A program made the translations under genes and the position numbers. A DNA stretch of 17,164 bases, taken from Anaerolineales bacterium (lineage in GTDB: Bacteria > Chloroflexota > Anaerolineae > 4572-78 > NAK82). Shown piece by piece: positions 1-10,439 of this stretch. The DNA lies in contig JAHELX010000056.1 of assembly GCA_024643945.1 (NCBI GenBank), positions 1 through 17,164 of the forward strand, read 5' to 3'. The first letter of the stretch is position 1. Every line of letters starts with the position of its first letter. Under the pieces are notes generated by a model. The model was not told where the DNA came from, made no database searches, and was given only the letters and a program-made list of their open reading frames with translations.

Positions 1-70
1 CTTATGCGGCTTTTAAGGCGTAATCTGGCGTCTGACAGCGGACCGGACATAGTGCATTTCTGTCGATGAA

Positions 71-81
71 GTGCCGGGCAC
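71..81. repeat. 11-bp palindrome in the upstream non-coding stretch
   Basis: GTGCCGGGCAC reads the same on both strands, and the flanking GAA and CTT extend the possible pairing with a bulge. It lies in the non-coding stretch 1-150, where I see no gene. No T-run follows closely, so it is not a convincing terminator. It could be a dispersed repeat or an operator for the gene starting at 166. Confidence 0.35.
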
Positions 82-114
82 CTTCCGGCCGAGTAGTAAC
101 CATTCTTTTAATCT

Positions 115-143
115 TTGGCGGCGGTTGTAAGTTTGAGTATAAT
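115..143 (+). promoter_or_regulatory. sigma70-type promoter for the split-barrel gene
   Basis: A perfect -10 box TATAAT (138-143) follows a -35-like TTGGCG (115-120, 4 of 6 consensus bases) after exactly 17 bases. Transcription would start near 150, giving a leader of about 15 bases before the start codon at 166, with the ribosome binding site GGAGAGG at 153-159. The spacing fits well. Confidence 0.65.
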
Positions 144-165
144 TGGCTAGTTGGAGAGGTATGCT

Positions 166-1002
166 ATGAAGATTAGTCTTTCGCCGACAGTGCTGGGTCG
201 GCTAACCCGCGAGAGTTTATTCTGGCTGGCGACAGTTTGCCCCGAGGGAACCCCTCACCTGGCCCCTTTGTGGTATATCTGGCACGACGACTGCTTGTAC
301 ATCTTCACGGGTGGGGTCAAGCTGCGCAACATGCGGGCCAACCCGTCGGTCAGTGTTGCGTTGCAGGATGGGGTGCGTCCCCTCATTTTGGAAGGAAAAG
401 CCATGCCGGTGACGGACGATGCCGTCTTGGCTGAGGTGGCAGCACGTTATCGGGCTCGCTTCGCCTGGGACATCAGCACCGACGTTGGCTCGATGCAGCT
501 TGTGGAGATCGTGCCGCGTAAAGTGTTGCATTGGAATGGCGAGGTCCGGGCTGAGGAATTACCCATCCCCTCACTACCCCCATCTTTGCCAGAAGAGGCA
601 TCACCGGCGCTGCGGCGGGCCGTGGCACGCCTGCACCGGGAACACATTGTGTGGTTGGCCACCGTTCGTCCTGAGGGACGGCCGCATCTGGTTCCCATCT
701 GGCACGTCTGGCATCAGGAAAAGCTCTACGTTTCGACCGGACAGCACAGCGTGAAGATGCGTAACATCCACCATCAGCCGCATGTGGCCCTGTCGTTGCC
801 GGATGCGATGGATGTGGTGCTGGTCGAAGGGATAGCTCGCCCGTCGCCCGAGCTTGAGGACGGACTGGCTCCCTACTTCATACAGAAATTCGAATGGGAC
901 TTTCGCCAGGATGTCGAGTATGGCGGGCTGGTACAAATCACGCCGACCAAGATCCTCGCCTGGCAGGGAGATTATCGTCAGGAAGCAAGCCGGGTGCTGT
1001 AA
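166..1002 (+). CDS. Tandem-domain pyridoxamine-5'-phosphate-oxidase-like (PPOX/F420-type) split-barrel protein
   Basis: This 278-residue protein holds two copies of the flavin/F420-binding split beta-barrel domain, at about residues 5-125 and 145-270. Each copy has the pattern WLATV-PEG-PHL-P-W--W near its start and an LVEIVPRK/LVQITPTK-type strand near its end. Family members bind FMN or F420 and reduce or sense small molecules, usually as homodimers of single domains; here two domains in one chain may form the dimer internally. The frame is open from a TTG at 151, but ATG 166 is preferred: GGAGAGG (153-159) lies 6 bases before it, and TTG 151 falls at the expected transcription start. The gene is monocistronic and converges on the ferredoxin gene 9 bases away. 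Substrate and cofactor cannot be told from sequence. Confidence 0.85.
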   Translation: MKISLSPTVLGRLTRESLFWLATVCPEGTPHLAPLWYIWHDDCLYIFTGGVKLRNMRANPSVSVALQDGVRPLILEGKAMPVTDDAVLAEVAARYRARFAWDISTDVGSMQLVEIVPRKVLHWNGEVRAEELPIPSLPPSLPEEASPALRRAVARLHREHIVWLATVRPEGRPHLVPIWHVWHQEKLYVSTGQHSVKMRNIHHQPHVALSLPDAMDVVLVEGIARPSPELEDGLAPYFIQKFEWDFRQDVEYGGLVQITPTKILAWQGDYRQEASRVL

Positions 1003-1011
1003 CGGCTACCA

Positions 1012-1323
1012 TCAGGGAACCGCCACCCAGACACTATCTTCTTCCACTTTGGTCGGGTAGCTCGCGACGTCAGATGCAGCAGGCGGGCCGAGAACCTGGC
1101 CGTTGGTCACGTTGAACTGACTGCCGTGCCAGGGGCAGGTAATCGTGGTCCCTCGCAAGTTGCCCTCCCCCAGTGGACCACCCCGGTGGGTGCAAGTGTT
1201 ATCTATGGCGTGGAAGACGCCCTGAATGTTGAACAGCGCAATCTGCTTGCCGCCAACTTCCACCACGGTTCCCTGGCCGGAAGGAATGTCATTGACACTA
1301 GCTACTCGTCTAAACGCAGCCAT
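1012..1323 (-). CDS. Rieske-type [2Fe-2S] ferredoxin
   Basis: This 103-residue soluble protein has both cluster-binding boxes of the Rieske fold: C44-T-H46 within CTHRGGPL and C63-P-W-H66 within CPWHGSQF. Two Cys and two His ligate a [2Fe-2S] cluster. The length matches ferredoxin components of aromatic-ring dioxygenases and the small subunit of nitrite reductase, but no oxygenase or reductase gene is in the window, so the electron partner is unknown. No signal peptide or membrane helix is seen. The ATG at 1321-1323 is preceded by AGGAG (1331-1335) at 7 bases. It is the last gene on this strand, 125 bp downstream of the cold-shock gene with a repeat hairpin between them. It could serve as an electron donor for a distant oxygenase. 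Confidence 0.88.
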   Translation of the reverse strand: MAAFRRVASVNDIPSGQGTVVEVGGKQIALFNIQGVFHAIDNTCTHRGGPLGEGNLRGTTITCPWHGSQFNVTNGQVLGPPAASDVASYPTKVEEDSVWVAVP

Positions 1324-1349
1324 TCAAACACTCCTATGATAGATAAATT

Positions 1350-1428
1350 GGAAGACCGGAAGGCTGGAAGGTTGGAGATCAAGCCAGTTCTCCAGCCTTC
1401 CACCCTTCCAGCCTTCCAACCTTCCAAA
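1350..1428. repeat. 8-bp tandem repeats arranged as an inverted repeat (hairpin)
   Basis: The left arm (1350-1377) repeats TGGAAGGN-type octamers. The right arm (1389-1428) repeats the complement CTTCCANC, with four consecutive units from 1397. The arms pair imperfectly; CCTTCCAGCCTTCC at 1404-1417 matches the left arm perfectly. It fills most of the 125 bp gap between the cold-shock and ferredoxin genes. On the - strand transcript it would form a long GA/CU-rich hairpin that may slow polymerase or stabilise the upstream mRNA. There is no U-tract, so it is not a classic terminator. It resembles the dispersed GA-rich repeats of some Chloroflexota (recalled, not checked). Confidence 0.75.
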
Positions 1429-1448
1429 ATACAGCAGGAACACCCTTT

Positions 1449-1808
1449 CTATATCGGGGCCACATTCACCGCCTGTGGCCCTTTGATCGTCTCCTCTATC
1501 TCAAATTCCACCGCCTGGCCTTCCTGTAGGGTGTGGATCCCGCCGGCCAGGCCGGTTTTATGCACGAAAACATCTTCCCCATTTTTCAGAGTGATGAAAC
1601 CATATCCCTTGTGTGCGTTGAACCACTTCACCACACCTTGCGCCCTGCCCTCCTCATCGGTAAGAGGCATAAGCTCCTGGCAATGGGGGCAATACTCGGG
1701 CGGCGTCACCGGCAATCCCTTTTCGGCCAGTGCCCTCTGGGCGGTCACCGTGAACACAAATGTCCTTCCGCAGTGTCGGCAAGTCACCATCTGGTCTGAG
1801 TAGTTCAT
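1449..1808 (-). CDS. Zinc-ribbon and cold-shock domain nucleic-acid-binding protein
   Basis: This 119-residue protein has two parts. Residues 10-43 form a zinc-ribbon-like module with C10-x2-C13 and C40-x2-C43. Residues 57-119 form a cold-shock domain with the RNP1-type motif KGYGFI and RNP2-type VFVH, the aromatic single-stranded nucleic-acid-binding surface of CspA-family proteins. The likely role is RNA chaperone or single-strand binding in the cytoplasm. The start codon overlaps the gyrA stop in an ATGA arrangement (1805-1808), so translation is probably coupled. Its ribosome binding site GAGGAG (1818-1823) lies inside the end of gyrA, 9 bases upstream, next to a run of seven A on the coding strand. 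A second in-frame ATG at codon 7 is possible but lies farther from that site. Confidence 0.88.
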   Translation of the reverse strand: MNYSDQMVTCRHCGRTFVFTVTAQRALAEKGLPVTPPEYCPHCQELMPLTDEEGRAQGVVKWFNAHKGYGFITLKNGEDVFVHKTGLAGGIHTLQEGQAVEFEIEETIKGPQAVNVAPI

Positions 1809-4432
1809 CTTTTTTTGCTCCTCTTCTTCCGACCAGTTGAGGGAGAGGTGGTCGCTTTGCTACCCGGCTGGGCTTTGCTTGTTTTCGGTTTTTTACCGGC
1901 GCCAGACACGCGGGAGGTTCTGGCTTTCGCCGCTTTCCGGCTGGCTGGCTTGACTGCTTCGGCTTCCGACGGTGACAACAATAGCAGAGCCGCTAGCCGG
2001 TCCCGCCCCCGGATGGCAATCAACTCCTTGCCCTGGGTCGCGCGGCGGGCTTTGGGCAAGCTGCGGACGTATACCGCTTTGTTGTTGCCCTTCTCAGACA
2101 CCATCAGCAACCGGTCGGAGGCGCTGGCCACGGCTCCGGCAGCCAGCCGGCCTGTCTTGGCTGACAAGTTGGCGGTAGCCACGCCTGTCCCGTAACGTCC
2201 CTGGGTGGGGTATTCGCTGAGGGAGCTGCGCTTGCCGGCTCCCATTTCGGAGATGACGATCACGTCACCCCGGGGGCGATAGATTCCCATGCCCACGACC
2301 CGGTCGTCTTCACCCATTTTCACCCCCAACACCCCGGCTGCCGGAAGGCCCATAGGCCGGACCTCTTCTTCCGAAAAGCGGATAGCCTGGCCGTTTGACA
2401 CAATGAGGATCACCTCCTCCTGGCCAGCGGTGCCTACCGCCCAACCCAGTGTATCTCCTTCATCTAACTTCATCACGCTGATTTCAGCGGTGCGGGCAGC
2501 AGCCAGGTCGCTCAAGGTCACCCGCTTAACTCGACCTTGGCGGCTGGTGAGGAAGAGGTAACCGGACCCGGTTTCTTCCTTTCCCTGGTGAGAATCTGCG
2601 GGTGATAGCGAAAGAACGGCCGTCACCACCGGCTGGCCCGAGAGCCCAGCTAGTTCAGCAGCCAGCAGCCCTTCGCCGGGTGCCGTCCCCGGTGGAACCT
2701 GGTGTGCCGGCACTACGATGGCTTTACCATCCTCAGTGAAGAGATACAGGTCGTCGCGCGTGTTGGCGGTGACCGTGGCGACCAGAGGGTCCTTGTGGCG
2801 GCCCTGCGCCGGCTTGAATTCCTGGTCGGCAGGCCAGCGGCAAACCCGGCCGGAGCGGCTGACGGCCACGATCACGTTCTCCTCCGGCACAAGATCGCGG
2901 GCGGTGAAGTGGCCCTTCTCGCCGGCGACGATCTGGGTGCGGCGCGGCGTGTTGTATTTTGACTTGAGTTCCAGCAAATCGTCTTTGATGACGCCTAAGA
3001 TCTTTTTGGGGCTTCGCAGCAGACTCTCCAGATATTTGATGCGCTTGAGCGTCTCTTTGTATTCGGCCTCGATTTTCTGGCGCTCCAGAGCGGCCAGCCG
3101 GCGTAGCGGCATATCGAGGATTGCCTGGGCCTGGACCTCGGTCAGCTTGAACTTGCGCCGCAGGTTGCGGCGGGCTGTATCCACGGTGCGCGAGGACCGG
3201 ATCGTGGCGATCACCTCGTCCAGGTTGGCCAGCGCCACTAACAGCCCCTCCAACACGTGGGCGCGTTGGCGTGCCTGGTTGAGCTCGTAGCGACTGCGGC
3301 GGGTGATGATCTCCTGCCGGTGCTCGACGAAGAGCTGCAAAGCGCGCTTGAGGGACAGCAGGCGCGGTTCGCCGTCCACCAGGGCCAGCATGTTCATGCC
3401 AAACGTCTGCTGCATGGGGGTCAGCTTCAGGAGCTGCTTCAGCACCTGGCGTGGCTCTACGGTGCGGGTCAGCTCGATGACGATGCGCATGCCTTGCCGG
3501 TCGCTCTCGTCGCGCAGGTCGGTGATACCCTCGATCTTGCCATCGCGCACTAACTCGGCAATCCGTTCGATGAGGTTGGTCTTGTTGGTTTGGTAGGGCA
3601 GTTCGGTGACCACGATCCGATGCCGGTTGCGCGTCATCTCTTCGATGTGCGCTTTGGCTTGCACCGTGAAGCGCCCGCGGCCTACCGCGTATGCGCTGCG
3701 GATGAGGTCGGCGCTCTCGTCGTCGGCATCGGCTCCCTGGGCGTAGCGATAGACGATACCGCCCGTAGGAAAGTCCGGCCCCTGAACAAACTGGAGCAAG
3801 TCTTCTCCCGATACAGCGTCTCCTTTGCCCTTCACCGTCTGGTCAATTACAAAGACGAGGGCATCGCAGATTTCGCCCAGGTTGTGCGGCGGCACGTTGG
3901 TCGCCATCGCCACGGCGATGCCCGAAGCGCCGTTGACAAGGAAGTTGGGCAGCTTGGCTGGCAGAACTTTGGGCTCGGTGAGACTGCCGTCGAAATTTTC
4001 GACGAAATCCACCGTCTCCTTCTCGATATCGGCCAGCATCTCCTCAGATAGAGCCGTCAGGCGCGCTTCAGTATAGCGCATAGCAGCCGGGGGATCGCCG
4101 TCGATGGATCCAAAATTGCCCTGCCCATCTACCAGCGGTGCGCGCATCGAGAAATCTTGCGCCAGCCGGGCCATAGCCTCGTAGACAGCAGCGTCACCGT
4201 GGGGATGATACTTACCCAGCACTTCACCCACAATGCGTGCGCTCTTCTTGTAGGGAGCGTTGGCGTGAAGCCTCATGTCGTGCATGGCATACAGTATGCG
4301 ACGATGGACCGGCTTGAGACCATCGCGCACATCTGGCAGCGCGCGCGACACGATGACGCTCATGGCGTAGTCCAGGTACGCCTCTTGCATCTCTGTTTCG
4401 ATGTCTACCCGTCGGATAATGCCAATTTCCAT
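1805..4432 (-). CDS. gyrA: Type IIA topoisomerase subunit A (DNA gyrase subunit A-like)
   Basis: This 875-residue chain cuts and rejoins DNA as the A subunit of gyrase or topoisomerase IV, partnering a GyrB/ParE subunit not found here. The N-terminal breakage-reunion domain is complete, with catalytic Tyr120 in [10 protein letters not shown] and the HPHGD motif at 76-80. Residues that set quinolone sensitivity in E. coli GyrA (Ser83, Asp87) are Ala81 and Glu85. The C-terminal beta-pinwheel starts near residue 505. Its first blade lacks the canonical QRRGGKG GyrA box: the aligned stretch reads QGRHKDP (543-549). Later blades look GyrA-like (VRPMG at about 695-700; [10 protein letters not shown] at 741-750). 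The last 45-50 residues are a Lys/Arg/Ser/Thr-rich tail. A terminator lies just upstream, and the stop overlaps the next gene. A ParC-type identity remains possible. Confidence 0.85.
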   Translation of the reverse strand: MEIGIIRRVDIETEMQEAYLDYAMSVIVSRALPDVRDGLKPVHRRILYAMHDMRLHANAPYKKSARIVGEVLGKYHPHGDAAVYEAMARLAQDFSMRAPLVDGQGNFGSIDGDPPAAMRYTEARLTALSEEMLADIEKETVDFVENFDGSLTEPKVLPAKLPNFLVNGASGIAVAMATNVPPHNLGEICDALVFVIDQTVKGKGDAVSGEDLLQFVQGPDFPTGGIVYRYAQGADADDESADLIRSAYAVGRGRFTVQAKAHIEEMTRNRHRIVVTELPYQTNKTNLIERIAELVRDGKIEGITDLRDESDRQGMRIVIELTRTVEPRQVLKQLLKLTPMQQTFGMNMLALVDGEPRLLSLKRALQLFVEHRQEIITRRSRYELNQARQRAHVLEGLLVALANLDEVIATIRSSRTVDTARRNLRRKFKLTEVQAQAILDMPLRRLAALERQKIEAEYKETLKRIKYLESLLRSPKKILGVIKDDLLELKSKYNTPRRTQIVAGEKGHFTARDLVPEENVIVAVSRSGRVCRWPADQEFKPAQGRHKDPLVATVTANTRDDLYLFTEDGKAIVVPAHQVPPGTAPGEGLLAAELAGLSGQPVVTAVLSLSPADSHQGKEETGSGYLFLTSRQGRVKRVTLSDLAAARTAEISVMKLDEGDTLGWAVGTAGQEEVILIVSNGQAIRFSEEEVRPMGLPAAGVLGVKMGEDDRVVGMGIYRPRGDVIVISEMGAGKRSSLSEYPTQGRYGTGVATANLSAKTGRLAAGAVASASDRLLMVSEKGNNKAVYVRSLPKARRATQGKELIAIRGRDRLAALLLLSPSEAEAVKPASRKAAKARTSRVSGAGKKPKTSKAQPGSKATTSPSTGRKKRSKKR

Positions 4433-4451
4433 AGACGTTCCTTTGTGCCTG

Positions 4452-4485
4452 AAAAACAGAGGGGGCGGACTTAACGCCCCCTCTG
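4452..4485 (-). terminator. Rho-independent terminator between rpsU and gyrA
   Basis: On the - strand, an 11-bp perfect GC-rich stem (CGCCCCCTCTG at 4475-4485 on the + strand against CAGAGGGGGCG at 4457-4467) with a 7-base loop is followed at once by five T (4452-4456). It is the strongest terminator in the window. It ends 19 bases before the gyrA start codon, so it sits within the gyrA leader unless gyrA is made by read-through. Confidence 0.85.
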
Positions 4486-4551
4486 GCTGGGTAAACTGGA
4501 TGTGCGCCGTCTCAAAGTCGCCTTCTCTGCCTGGGCGTCAGGCCTTCAAAG

Positions 4552-4563
4552 ACGTTCGAACGT
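4552..4563. promoter_or_regulatory. 12-bp perfect palindrome downstream of rpsU
   Basis: ACGTTCGAACGT is a perfect two-fold symmetric site 8 bp beyond the rpsU stop codon, between rpsU and the terminator before gyrA. It could be an operator for a gyrA promoter hidden in 4486-4571, but I found no good -35/-10 pair there. Its function is unknown. Confidence 0.3.
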
Positions 4564-4571
4564 ACACATAG

Positions 4572-4781
4572 TTACCGCTGCTGTTGTTTTGCCATTCGCC
4601 GCAGCATCTTCCGCCGCGCTTTGCGTGCTGCGCGTTGCTTTGCCAGACGGCGCTGTTCGCTCTTGGAAACATACCAGCGCTTCTTGCGATAGGTGCTGAG
4701 AATGCGCCCCTTGACGACTTCCTTGCGGAAGCGCTTCAGCAGGCTTTCTTGCGATTCGCCCGGTCGCAGTGTCACACTCAT
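4572..4781 (-). CDS. rpsU: 30S ribosomal protein bS21
   Basis: This 69-residue, strongly basic protein matches bS21: a short N-terminal strand with GES, the KRFRKEVVKGRILSTYRKKR helix, a YVSKSEQRR stretch and a basic tail. bS21 joins the small subunit near the 3' end of 16S rRNA and helps initiation. The start ATG (4779-4781) lies behind AAGGAGGTGA (4792-4801), almost fully complementary to the 16S 3' end. The core AGGAGG sits 13 bases away, longer than usual. It is downstream of rpoC with a 53 bp gap and no terminator, so co-transcription with rpoC is likely. It is followed by a strong terminator at 4452-4485. Confidence 0.93.
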   Translation of the reverse strand: MSVTLRPGESQESLLKRFRKEVVKGRILSTYRKKRWYVSKSEQRRLAKQRAARKARRKMLRRMAKQQQR

Positions 4782-4791
4782 TGCCTTGGTC

Positions 4792-4801
4792 TCACCTCCT
4801 T
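4792..4801 (-). promoter_or_regulatory. Near-complete Shine-Dalgarno sequence of rpsU
   Basis: On the coding strand this reads AAGGAGGTGA, a full-length anti-16S match, with the core AGGAGG 13 bases before the ATG. The strong match and long spacing are unusual. Because bS21 acts next to the anti-Shine-Dalgarno end of 16S rRNA, this could allow autoregulation, which is inference only. Confidence 0.7.
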
Positions 4802-4834
4802 TCGTAACCCGATACCTGTCGGTAAATCCTTAAG

Positions 4835-9133
<4,299 letters not shown>

Positions 9134-9139
9134 GGTAGT

Positions 9140-9144
9140 CCTCC
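9140..9144 (-). promoter_or_regulatory. Ribosome binding site that fixes the rpoC start
   Basis: GGAGG on the coding strand lies 6 bases before TTG 9131-9133. It selects this TTG over the TTG at 9164-9166, which has no ribosome binding site and would add 11 residues translated from repeat sequence. Confidence 0.75.
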
Positions 9145-9146
9145 AA

Positions 9147-9186
9147 GATCGAATCTCAAATTTCAAATCTGCAAATCACAATTTGC
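9147..9186. repeat. AT-rich short repeats and hairpin between xer and rpoC
   Basis: Copies of a TCAAATTT/GCAAATCA-like 7-8 bp motif follow one another. The end of the stretch forms a perfect hairpin: GCAAAT (9171-9176), loop CACA, ATTTGC (9181-9186). No U-tract follows on the - strand, so it is more likely an mRNA processing or spacer element than a terminator. The gap to the end of xer (9205) is otherwise AT-rich, with no convincing promoter. Confidence 0.55.
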
Positions 9187-9204
9187 CGACTTACTGATTA
9201 ATTA

Positions 9205-10098
9205 TTAATTAGTTGCTTCGCTGATTTGTTGTTGCCCTGACTCACTGATGTATCGCATCGTGGTCGTCAGTTTTTGATGTCCTAGCCGTTCGGAAACCAG
9301 CGCCAGGTCGCCGGTGGTAGCTAGCAGGCGATTGGCGTACGTTCGGCGCAAAGCCTGCGGCGACACCCCTTCCAGCCCGGCCGCCCGGGCACGGACACTC
9401 ACAATGCGTTGCACGCTGCGCGGCGAAAGCGGCCGGCCCTCGCGACTCAAGAAAAGATGATCCTCCCCTTCAACTTTGGGGCGTACCGAAAGATAATCGT
9501 ATAGTGCATGGTGAACTTCACCTTCCAAGGGAACCTTCCGGATTTCACCCCGCCCGCCATCTTTCACCGCCAGGTGAACCCCAGGGTGATCGAATTGAAC
9601 GTCATCCAGGCGCAGCTCGACCAATTCGTTCACTCGCAGACCGGCATGCAGCAAAAGCGTAAAAATAGCAGTGTCGCGCCGCGCCAGACTCGGTTGTTCG
9701 CTGCTGGACACCTGGAGCAGCGCTTCGGTCTGCTTTCGAGTCAGCGGCGTGGGGGGAGGCCCGCCTTCGCTGTGGACCAACTGAACCCCTTCCGCGGGGT
9801 TAAATAACATCAGCCCTGCCTGCACCGCAAACGCACAAAACTTACGCAACGTCTGTAGCCGTCGGTTAATGGTGGCTATAGCGCATTGTTTCTCTTCCAA
9901 CAAGTAGGAACGGTATGCCCGGATGATGTCGGGTGTCAACGTGACCAGTGAGGAATCGGGATCAACGCGATCCGTGCCCCAACGTACAAAGGCACGTAGA
10001 TCGGCCAGATAGTTGACGACTGTCGAAGGTGCTAATTGCGTCAGAACCAAGTGTTCTTCAAATTGGGCCAGCAGTGCCTCGTTTACCCCCTGGCTCAT
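9205..10098 (-). CDS. Tyrosine recombinase, XerC/XerD-like, with an altered active-site histidine
   Basis: This 297-residue, two-domain protein has the size and layout of Xer recombinases. It has an N-terminal SAM-like core-binding domain (about 5-100, with ATINRRLQTLRKF) and a C-terminal catalytic domain (about 118-290). Catalytic residues visible are Arg155 (HAGLRVNELVEL), Lys179, Arg251, His274 (LGHQ) and the nucleophile Tyr283 (TMRYIS). The usual HxLR box reads QALR, so the first active-site histidine is Gln248. Xer proteins resolve chromosome dimers at dif; relatives act as integrases or invertases. It lies 71 bp upstream of rpoC on the same strand and 49 bp from a 140 bp inverted-repeat element. 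The ATG at 10096-10098 follows AAGGGGG. It may be the chromosomal Xer protein or a specialised recombinase; the altered histidine favours caution. Confidence 0.88.
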   Translation of the reverse strand: MSQGVNEALLAQFEEHLVLTQLAPSTVVNYLADLRAFVRWGTDRVDPDSSLVTLTPDIIRAYRSYLLEEKQCAIATINRRLQTLRKFCAFAVQAGLMLFNPAEGVQLVHSEGGPPPTPLTRKQTEALLQVSSSEQPSLARRDTAIFTLLLHAGLRVNELVELRLDDVQFDHPGVHLAVKDGGRGEIRKVPLEGEVHHALYDYLSVRPKVEGEDHLFLSREGRPLSPRSVQRIVSVRARAAGLEGVSPQALRRTYANRLLATTGDLALVSERLGHQKLTTTMRYISESGQQQISEATN

Positions 10099-10109
10099 TT
10101 AGGCCCCCT

Positions 10110-10131
10110 TGTGGTGCGGCAGAAGACCACA
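10110..10131 (-). promoter_or_regulatory. Hairpin just upstream of the xer ribosome binding site
   Basis: On the - strand, TGTGGT (10126-10131) pairs perfectly with ACCACA (10110-10115) around a 10-base loop, next to the AAGGGGG ribosome binding site (10104-10110). It could modulate xer translation, but there is no conservation data. Confidence 0.35.
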
Positions 10132-10147
10132 CTAATCGTGACTGCTC

Positions 10148-10287
10148 ACCCTCCCGGAGCAAAGCCCCCCCACGGGGCAGGTTTAGGCAAAGGCCAAAGC
10201 AGAAACCGTTGCTACACTCGGCAATTCGGATACAGAATGGCCACTGAATGCAACCTGCCCCGTGGGGGGGCTTTGCTCCGGGAGGGT
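10148..10287. repeat. 140-bp element with perfect 36-bp terminal inverted repeats
   Basis: The left arm 10148-10183 and right arm 10252-10287 are exact reverse complements over 36 bases, including a run of seven C/G. They are separated by 68 bases (10184-10251) with no credible ORF. Only a weak TTGCTA (10209-10214) hints at a promoter in the loop. I see no target-site duplication next to the arms. The layout fits a non-autonomous mobile element (MITE-like), an invertible segment, or a large RNA hairpin in the xer leader. It lies 49 bp upstream of the xer start codon. Confidence 0.9.
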
Positions 10288-10338
10288 AGGCTGCGTAGTT
10301 GCCACTCATCTCTTATAATGCCCGCGTACATTGGGTAT

Positions 10339-10372
10339 AAAACACGACAAAAGGCGCCGAATTCAAGGCGCC
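10339..10372 (-). terminator. Terminator-like hairpin in the xer-rpoC leader
   Basis: Read on the - strand, GGCGCC (10367-10372), an 8-base loop and GGCGCC (10353-10358) form a 6-bp all-GC stem, followed by TTTT (10349-10352) and a second TTTT four bases apart from 10342. It lies about 60-95 bases downstream of the consensus promoter at 10440-10468. It could end a short RNA or act as an attenuator ahead of xer-rpoC. Confidence 0.5.
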
Positions 10373-10433
10373 GCTGTCATTGCGTGCTTGCACACAAATG
10401 CCCGTCTTATACTATGCTTATTGGCCAATAGTG
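10342..10433 (-). ncRNA. Candidate short leader RNA or small RNA of about 90 nt
   Basis: A transcript starting near 10433 from the consensus promoter and ending at the U-tract of the hairpin at 10339-10372 would be about 85-92 nt. It has no convincing ORF and no ribosome binding site. It resembles no RNA family I recognise. It could equally be just the 5' end of a longer xer-rpoC mRNA. The call rests only on promoter and terminator geometry. Confidence 0.3.
10419..10430. promoter_or_regulatory. 12-bp palindrome at the start of the transcript (possible operator)
   Basis: TATTGGCCAATA is perfectly symmetric and covers roughly +3 to +14 of the transcript from the promoter at 10440-10468. A flanking pair TATGCT (10413-10418) and AGCATA (10445-10450) is also inverted, with the latter partly within the promoter spacer. 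This position suits a repressor site; the regulator is unknown. Confidence 0.4.
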
Positions 10434-10439
10434 ACACCT

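Noticed and set aside
1126..1803. A 225-codon open frame on the + strand
   Set aside because: Antisense to the ferredoxin and cold-shock genes and reads through the octamer repeat.
9134..9166. Earlier TTG start for rpoC adding 11 residues
   Set aside because: That stretch is AT-rich repeat, has no ribosome binding site, and GGAGG lies at ideal distance from the TTG at 9131-9133. E. coli beta' also has a longer N-terminus, but of unrelated sequence.
10058..10309. Short open frames on both strands through the inverted repeats
   Set aside because: They exist because both arms read as Pro/Gly/Ala-rich sequence (PPGAKPPHGAG) in several frames; no start context and no family.
10290..10320. TATAAT at 10314-10319 as a + strand promoter
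   Set aside because: The -10 is perfect but no -35-like sequence lies 16-18 bases upstream and no + strand gene follows.
10363..10380. Five-codon ATG frame overlapping the terminator stem (leader-peptide idea)
   Set aside because: No ribosome binding site precedes it and there is no run of regulatory codons, so a classic attenuator peptide is not supported.
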